Source: Bettongia penicillata ogilbyi (Eukaryota; Chordata; Mammalia; Diprotodontia; Potoroidae). Taken from it: a stretch of 64,000 nucleotides of DNA. Position 1 is the first letter of the stretch, and each line of letters begins with the position of its first letter. The notes below the pieces were generated by a model. The model saw only the letters and a program-made list of their open reading frames with translations, searched no databases and was not told the origin of the DNA. Position numbers and translations under genes: made by a program. Positions 58,443 to 64,000 of the stretch are shown here, in pieces. The DNA lies in assembly GCA_023548195.1 (NCBI GenBank), contig JAJHZJ010000336.1, positions 3,142,704 to 3,206,703 of the forward strand. Reading direction: 5' to 3'.

Positions 58443-59390
58443 AAAAAAAAATGAAGGAAGGTTTTCATACCAGATTTCAAACTGTATTACAAGGCAGTAA
58501 TCATCAAAACAAACTGGTACTGGCTAAGAAACAGAATGGTTAAGTGAAATAGATTAGGTACACAGTATACAGTAGTAAATAACCATTGTATCTAGTGTCT
58601 GATAAACACAAAGATCTAAGTTTTGGGGATAAGAACTCATTATTTGACAAAAATTGCTGGGAAAAATGGAAAGCAGTTTGACAGAAACTAGAAATGGGCC
58701 AAAATCTCACACTATATACCAAGATAGGGTTCAAAATGGGTCCATGGTTTAGTCATAAAAGGGTGCTACCATAAGCAAATTAGGGGAGCATGGAATAGTT
58801 TACATGTTAGATCTACGGATAAGGAAGAACTTATTACCAAACAAGAGACACAGTGCATTATAGGAAGTAAAATGGATAATTTTGGTTACATTAAATTAAA
58901 AAGGGTTTTTGTACAAACACAACCAATGCAGCCAAGATTAGAAGGAAAACAGGAAACAAGGGAAATGTTTATAGCAAGTTTCTCTGATAAAGGTCTCACT
59001 TTCCAAATATATGGAAAACTGAGTCAAATTTATAAGAATGTGAGTCATTCCCCAAAACTGATAAGTGGTCAAATTATATAAACAGGCAGTTTTTAGAAGA
59101 AATCAAAGCTATCATAAGAAAAAATGCTTTAAATCACTACTGATTAGAGAAATACAAATTAACTCTCAGGTATCACACCTCACACTTATTAGACTGGCTA
59201 ATATGACAGAAAAGAAAAATGACAAATGTTGGCAGGGACATGGGAAAACTGGAACACTAATGTGGTAGATTCGTGAATCAGTCCAACCATTTTAGAGAAC
59301 AATTTGGAACTGCACCCAAAAGGTTATAAAACTGTGTATACCCTCTGACCCAGCAATACCACCAGTAGGTCTGTAACCCAAGGAGATACA
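58443..59390 (+). mobile_element. Old L1, left part of a nested stack
   Basis: Sense L1 ORF2: 'accagatttcaaactgtatt', 'aaattgctgggaaaaatgga', 'ttatctctcaggtatcacac'-like sequence and 'ccctctgacccagcaatacc' (59341-59360). Stops are frequent. The element carries on at about 61454-61493 and 62805-63430 after two insertions. Confidence 0.8.
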
Positions 59391-61440
59391 TTTTTTTTTT
59401 TTGAAATAATAAACAACTTTGGCAAAGTTGCAGGTTACAAAATAAACCCACACAAATCTTCTGCATTCCTATATATTAGCAACAAAGCCCAACAGCAAGA
59501 GATAGAAAGAGAAATCCCATTTAAAGCTAGAGTAGACACTATAAAATACTTAGGAGTTTACCTGCCAAAACAAACCCAGGGATTATATGAACACAATTAC
59601 AAGACACTTTTTGCACACATAAAGTCAGATTTAAGTAAGTGGAAAAACATCAGTTGTTCATGGGTAGGCCGAGCTAATATAATAAAAATGACAATTCTAC
59701 CTAAATTAATCTACTTATTTAGTGCCATACCAATTAAACTATCAGATAATTATTTTCTAGAGCTGGATAAAATAATATCAAAATTCATTTGGAAGAACAA
59801 AAGGTCCAGAATATCAAAGGGACTAATGAAAAGAAATGCTTGGGAAGGTGGCCTAGCGCTACCAGACCTCAAATTGTATTATAAAGCAGCAATTATCAAA
59901 ACCACTTGATATTGGCTAAGAAACAGAGGCGTAGACAAATGGACTAGACTTGGCACTCAAGACACAGTAGGCAAGGAATATAGCAACCAAAGATCCCAGC
60001 TTCTGGGATAAGAACTCACTGTTCGACAAAAATTGCTGGGAAAACTGGTTAACTGTGTGGCGGAAATTAGGCATAGACCCATGCCTGACACCGTACACAA
60101 GAATAAAGTCCAAATGGGTACATGATTTAGGTATAAAGATTGATACCATGAATAAACTGGAGAAGCAAGGAATAGTGTATTTATCAGATTTATGGAGAGG
60201 GGAAGAATTTTTTTCTAAAGAAACGATAGAAAGTATTATGAAATACAAGATGGATAATTTTGATTACTTTAAACTGAAAAGTTTTTGCACAACTAAACCC
60301 AATGCAACCAAAATTTGGAGGGATGTAGTAAAATTTTTACAGCTAAGCTCGGGGATAAAGGCCTCATTTCTAGAATATATAGAGAACTGACTCAAATATA
60401 TAACCATACAAGTCATTCCCCAATTGATAAATGGTCAAAGGATATGAACAAGCAATTTTCAGGGGAAGAAATCAAAGATATCTATAATCATATGAAAAAG
60501 TGCTCTAAATCACTATTGATTAGAGAGATGCAAATCAAAACAACTCTGAGGTACCACATCACACCTATAAGATTGGCAAACATGACAGAACAAGAAAATG
60601 ATAAATGCTGGAGAGGATGTGGGAGAGTTGGAACACTAATTCATTGTTGGTGGAGCTGTGAGATCATCCAACCCTTCTGGAGAATGGTTTGGAACTATGC
60701 CCAAAGGGCTACCAAAATGTGCATACCCTTTGACCCAGAAATATCACTACTAGGACTGTATCCCCAAGTGATTATAAAAACGGGAAAGGTCCCACGTGTA
60801 CAAAAATATTTATAGCAGCCCTCTTTGTGGTAGCCAAAAACTGGAAGTCAAGGGGATGCCCATCAATTGGGGAATGGCTGAATAAATTATGGTATATGAA
60901 TGTAATGGAGTACTATTGTGCCATAAGAAATGATGAACAAGAAGACTTCAGGGAGGCCTGGAAGGACTTATATGATCTGATGCTGAGGGAAAGGAGCAGA
61001 ACCAGGAGAACTTTGTGCACAGCAACGACCACAGTGTGCGAGAGTTTTTTCTGGTAGACTTGGAACTTTGTAATAACACAAGAACTTACTGAGAAAAAAA
61101 AAAACCCTAATGTCGGTCTTCTAAGGCAAAATGCCTTCCACACTCAGAGGAAGAAATATGGAAGTCATTCGCAGAATGTAGCAGATTATGTTTGTGTGTG
61201 GGTGTGTTTCAGTGTATTATGTTTTGATTAATTATACGATTTCTTCCATTTATTTTAGTTCGACTACATAACATGACTATAGTGAAAATGTGCTCAATAG
61301 AAAAGTATATGTAGAACCTAAACAGAATTGTATGCTGTCATGGGGAGGGAGGGGGGTATTGGGGGAAGGGTGGGGGGGATAAAAATCTTAACTTTAAGGA
61401 AATGATTGTAAAACATTAAAAATAAAATTAAAATTAAAAA
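59391..61440 (+). mobile_element. Younger 5'-truncated L1
   Basis: A 12-T run at 59391-59402, then about 2 kb of L1 ORF2 (late RT through C-terminus), a 3' UTR with G-rich tract (61345-61380) and an A-rich end. It is inserted in an older L1. The TSD is not resolvable because the target is A-rich. Confidence 0.87.
59688..61057 (+). pseudogene. L1 ORF2 3' half, broken
   Basis: Successive frames of L1 ORF2p: 59688-59909 (MTILPKLIYLFSAIPIKLSD...WKNKRSRIS, post-RT region), 60055-60390, 60315-60815 (DKCWRGCGRVGTLIHCWWSC) and 60827-61057 (GCPSIGEWLNKLWYMN, ending CESFFW). Frame changes and stops separate them. Endonuclease and RT catalytic motifs are absent through 5' truncation, so it cannot encode a functional protein. 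Confidence 0.85.
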
Positions 61441-61479
61441 AAAATGTTCTTCACTGAAAAAAAAAAAGAAAAAGGAAAA

Positions 61480-61493
61480 GGATCTATATTACT
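61480..61493. repeat. Target-site duplication, left copy
   Basis: ggatctatattact; the right copy (62805-62818) differs at one base. Confidence 0.85.
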
Positions 61494-61502
61494 GGGGCCA
61501 AG

Positions 61503-61514
61503 CCAAGATGGCGG
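61503..61514 (+). promoter_or_regulatory. YY1-type site in L1/HAL1 5' UTR
   Basis: CCAAGATGGCGG about 10 bases into the element; same position as in the copy at 14540. Confidence 0.7.
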
Positions 61515-62267
61515 AGTAGAAAGACACACAAATGCAGGCTCTCCCCACACAGCCCATAAAATATCTGTAGAGAGGGACTCTCAACAGATTTTGAAGCAGC
61601 AGAAGTGGAGACAAGAGAGTGGAGGAGATTTCCAGCCCAGGATGACCTGAAAGGCCCATGGGAAATGTCTGTTGCACTGGACTCAGAGCGGAGCCCAGCC
61701 CAGCCTCGGCCCTGCGGTTCTGCAAGGAGGACAGCTCAGGGGCGGAATCTCTAGTCCCAGCACCAGCGATCTGCAGATCCCTCAACCCACAGGCACCAAA
61801 GGTTAGTAACGGGTTTTTTTTCAGCTGGCAGGGAAGGGAGAAGGGCCTTCCCATAGCTCCAGCCTTAGGCAGTGGCCACAGAGGCCACATCAGGCAGGAG
61901 GCAGCAGTTCCCACCAGCCCCTACAGCAACCCGCATCCATTGTTGGATCATAAAACCCCTGAGAGCACTGAGGAGCTGATTATTACCTCAGCCCTGTAGA
62001 GGCCCTGAGGGAGCTGATCTTTATCTCATACTGAATGGCAGCCCTGCCCCCATAGCTTATCTGAAAATCAGCCCCCACTGCTGGCTTGGCGGAATTGGAG
62101 GCCAAGTGGCTGTAGAGAGGAAACTGCTAAGATTCTGGGCACAAAAATCTCTGTCTGCTCCCAAACCAGTGTACACACTTGATTGTGCCACCTTGGAGGA
62201 ATCCGATTTTACAGATTCCCAGAGTGTACCCTACTCTTGACAAAGGACCCAAAAGTCAAGTAACTGG

Positions 62268-62793
62268 TTGGGAAAATGCCCAAAAAAGAGAAAAAAAAAT
62301 AAGACTATAGAAGGTTACTTTCAAGTTGAACAGATATCTTCTCCCATCCTTTCCGATGAGGAAGACCAATGCTTACCATCAGGGAAAGACATAAAAGTCA
62401 AGGCTACTGTATTCCAAACATCCAAAATAAATATTCAATGGTCTCAGGTCATGGAAGGGCTCAAAAAGGATTTTGAAAATCAAGTAAGACAGGTGGAGGA
62501 AAAAGTAGGAAGAGAAATGAGAGAGATGCAAGCAAAGCATGAAAAGCGGGTCAACACCTTTGCTAAAGGAGACCCAAAAAAATGCTGAAGAAAATAACAC
62601 CTTTAAAAATAGGCTAACTCAATTGGCAAAAGAGGTTCAAAAAGCCAATGAGGAGAAGAATGCTTTAAAAAGCAAAATTAGCCAAATGGAAAAGGAAGTT
62701 CAAAAGCTCGCTGAAGAAAATAGTTCTTTAAAAATTAGAATGGAAGAGATGGAGACTAATGACTTTATGAAAAACCAAGAAATCACAAAATAG
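62268..62793 (+). pseudogene. L1/HAL1 ORF1, N-terminal half, frameshifted
   Basis: Opens at 62268 or, as in the other copies, at the ATG at 62276, giving PKKRKKNKTIEGYFQVEQI-type sequence and the coiled coil (VRQVEEKVGREMREMQAKHE). A frameshift near 62575 moves the frame (62539-62793 holds KEVQKANEEKNALKSKISQ). A stop follows EITK at 62791-62793, then the element ends. The RNA-binding domains are missing, so no functional ORF1p. Confidence 0.85.
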
Positions 62794-62804
62794 AACCAAA
62801 AGAA

Positions 62805-62818
62805 GGATCTACATTACT
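62805..62818. repeat. Target-site duplication, right copy
   Basis: ggatctacattact, one mismatch to 61480-61493. Confidence 0.85.
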
Positions 62819-63430
62819 AAAATATTTATAGCAGCTCTTTTTGTTATGGCAAAGAATTAAAAATTCTTTAGAAATCACTCAAGGGGGATGGCCATCAATT
62901 GGGGAATGGATGAACAAGTTGTCGTACATGGTTGTGAAGGAATACTGTTATTCCATTAAGAAATGATGAATAGGTGGATTTCAGAAAAGCCTAGAAAGAC
63001 TTACATGAATTGACACAAAGGGAAGGGAGCAGAACCAGGAGAATGTTGTACACAGTAACAGCAGTACTGTATGATGAACTGTGAATGACTTAGTTATTCT
63101 CAGAAATACAATGATCTAAGACAATTCCAAAGGATTTATGATGAAAAATGCTATCCACCTCCAGAGAAAGAACTAACAGAGTCTGAATGTAGATCACAGC
63201 ATACTTTTAAAAAAACAAACTATTTTTGGGGTTTTTGTAGTTTATGTTTTCTTTCACAATACAACTAATAAAAAATATGTTTTACTTGACTGCACATGTA
63301 TAACATATATCAAAAATTGCTTGACTTCTCAACGAAGGGGGAGAGGAAGAAGGGAGAGAAGAGGATTCAAAACTCAAAATTTTTTTTAAAATGTTAAAAA
63401 TTATTATTACATGTAACTGGAAAAAAATTT
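62819..63430 (+). mobile_element. Old L1, right part of the nested stack
   Basis: 'aatatttatagcagctcttt', 'gatggccatcaattggggaa', 'gagcagaaccaggagaatgt', a 3' UTR and A/T-rich end. It continues the element begun at 58443. Confidence 0.8.
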
Positions 63431-63739
63431 TTAATGCCTGAGTTTGGGCCTAATCTCCACTTATCACATAGGCTGAAGCAGATTTAGCTCAAGTGATCCT
63501 TTCTTACCTACACTATGTATAATCTTTGATCCTACTTCTTAGGGAGTATCTCAGGACTAGTTAGTTCACTGAAAAAGAAGAATCCAAAGGATTTCAACTC
63601 TGATAGGATCACTCTAAGAGAAAAATATCAAAGGTAGAATGAATGCATCTTATAGTCCATTTTTGCAAAGAAACTCCAAAGTACTTCCCTGAGGCTAGGG
63701 AGGCTAGGCTACTAAAAATATCTATGGATGAGTAAGAAA

Positions 63740-63960
63740 AAGTTGTACCTCTACTTTCTCAAAGTAAAATTATTGATACATTTTGTTTTTATGTCATCTA
63801 TGCTTCCCAATGTACCCCTCTCTCCTTCCCCTTCCAAAGAACTATGCCTTATAACAAAGAATAAAAAAAGCAGGGAAAAAACAGTTCAGTAATTCACCAC
63901 ATAGAAAAGGCTAACACTAGTTTCTTTTTTGTTTTTTAAATCTCCAAGTACATACAATAT
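63740..63960 (-). mobile_element. Possible old LINE 3' UTR
   Basis: 'ccaatgtacccctctctcct', 'ataacaaagaataaaaaaag' resemble the antisense L1-type 3' UTR near 7010-7085. Weak. Confidence 0.3.
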
Positions 63961-64000
63961 TTTATTTATATAGTCGCCCACCTCTGAAAATCAGGGAGGA

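Larger units (their letters stand above)
61494..62804 (+). mobile_element. 3'-truncated L1/HAL1 copy (5' UTR plus half ORF1)
   Basis: Starts with the family 5' end (ggggccaagccaagatggcg), has a complete-looking 5' UTR of about 780 bp and ORF1 up to the middle of the coiled coil/RRM junction. It stops abruptly at 'aatcacaaaatagaaccaaa', where other copies continue. The old L1 target resumes immediately after a 14-bp TSD. No ORF1 end, 3' UTR or long poly(A) is present. The 3' breakpoint lies in an A-rich stretch. Confidence 0.85.
1..64000 (-). other. SUFU: SUFU locus, internal part (inferred intron 8 to intron 3)
   Basis: The window lies inside the transcription unit of SUFU, read right to left. 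Five exons occur in the correct order and spacing on the minus strand (35790-35932, 32225-32310, 31097-31169, 28037-28190, 26016-26127). Together they give one open frame that matches my memory of human SUFU residues 152-341 with only a handful of substitutions. SUFU protein binds GLI1/2/3 in cytoplasm and nucleus, holds them in check and promotes GLI3 repressor formation when Hedgehog is off. The promoter, exons 1-3, exons 9-12 and the 3' UTR are not in the window. That the flanks are intronic is inferred from exon order, not seen directly. Confidence 0.9.
35933..64000 (-). other. SUFU: SUFU intron 3 (partial, inferred)
   Basis: 28 kb upstream of exon 4 in transcript direction. I searched it by eye for the exon 3 peptide (around FGFELTFRLKRE) on the minus strand and found nothing. 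The content is L2, MIR, old HAL1/L1, CR1/L3-like and younger L1 copies listed separately. Stretches where I recognise nothing beyond AT-rich unique DNA are 36080-36640, 43140-44095, 45200-45540, 47170-49020, 49150-50140, 54300-55390, 57860-58440 and 63430-63740. An enhancer could hide in these, but single-sequence reading cannot show it. Confidence 0.7.

Noticed and set aside
1..64000. CRISPR arrays, operons, bacterial or phage genes, tRNA or rRNA genes
   Set aside because: None seen; the tRNA-like B boxes belong to SINEs and the regular repeats are microsatellites.

Overview
This window looks like part of a mammalian, very probably marsupial, chromosome (opossum-like; I cannot fix the species). 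The evidence is interspersed repeats rather than operons: HAL1/L1 elements of the marsupial type, ancient L2, MIR and CR1/L3-like copies, one tRNA-derived marsupial SINE, AT-rich unique DNA and only one spliced host gene. There is no sign of bacterial, plasmid or phage DNA.

The one real protein-coding gene is SUFU (Suppressor of fused, negative regulator of Hedgehog/GLI signalling), read from the minus strand. Five consecutive internal exons are visible: exon 4 (35790-35932), exon 5 (32225-32310), exon 6 (31097-31169), exon 7 (28037-28190) and exon 8 (26016-26127). Their lengths (143, 86, 73, 154, 112 bp), phases and GT/AG splice sites fit the human exons as I remember them, and the joined reading frame has no stop. 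They encode about residues 152-341 in human numbering. The part above 35933 would be intron 3 and the part below 26016 would be intron 8; I found no exon 3 or exon 9, so both introns appear to exceed 26-28 kb here.

Nearly everything else is retrotransposon sediment. Four insertions can be delimited by target-site duplications (TSDs): a full-length antisense HAL1 (2086-4940) inside an older L1; a full-length sense HAL1 (14540-17329) with a 292-codon ORF1; a 5'-truncated L1 (17387-18566); and a 5'-truncated HAL1 in SUFU intron 4 (32561-33700, 18-bp TSD). At the right end an old L1 (58443-63430) is split by a younger L1 (59391-61440) and by a peculiar copy (61494-62804) that has the 5' end and half of ORF1 but no 3' end, yet is flanked by a near-perfect 14-bp TSD.

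Older layers are L2 on both strands (1-900, 7440-11805, 31670-31998, 36650-37370, 41995-42970, 53990-54290, 55395-57860), an older HAL1-like family (7946-9580, 39360-41990), a CR1/L3-like LINE (51380-53980), MIR-type SINEs, a mariner-like MITE (21232-21341) and a roughly 95-bp-arm inverted repeat (44525-45198). I saw no tRNA or rRNA gene, CRISPR array or new system. The most unusual item is the 3'-truncated L1/HAL1 copy.
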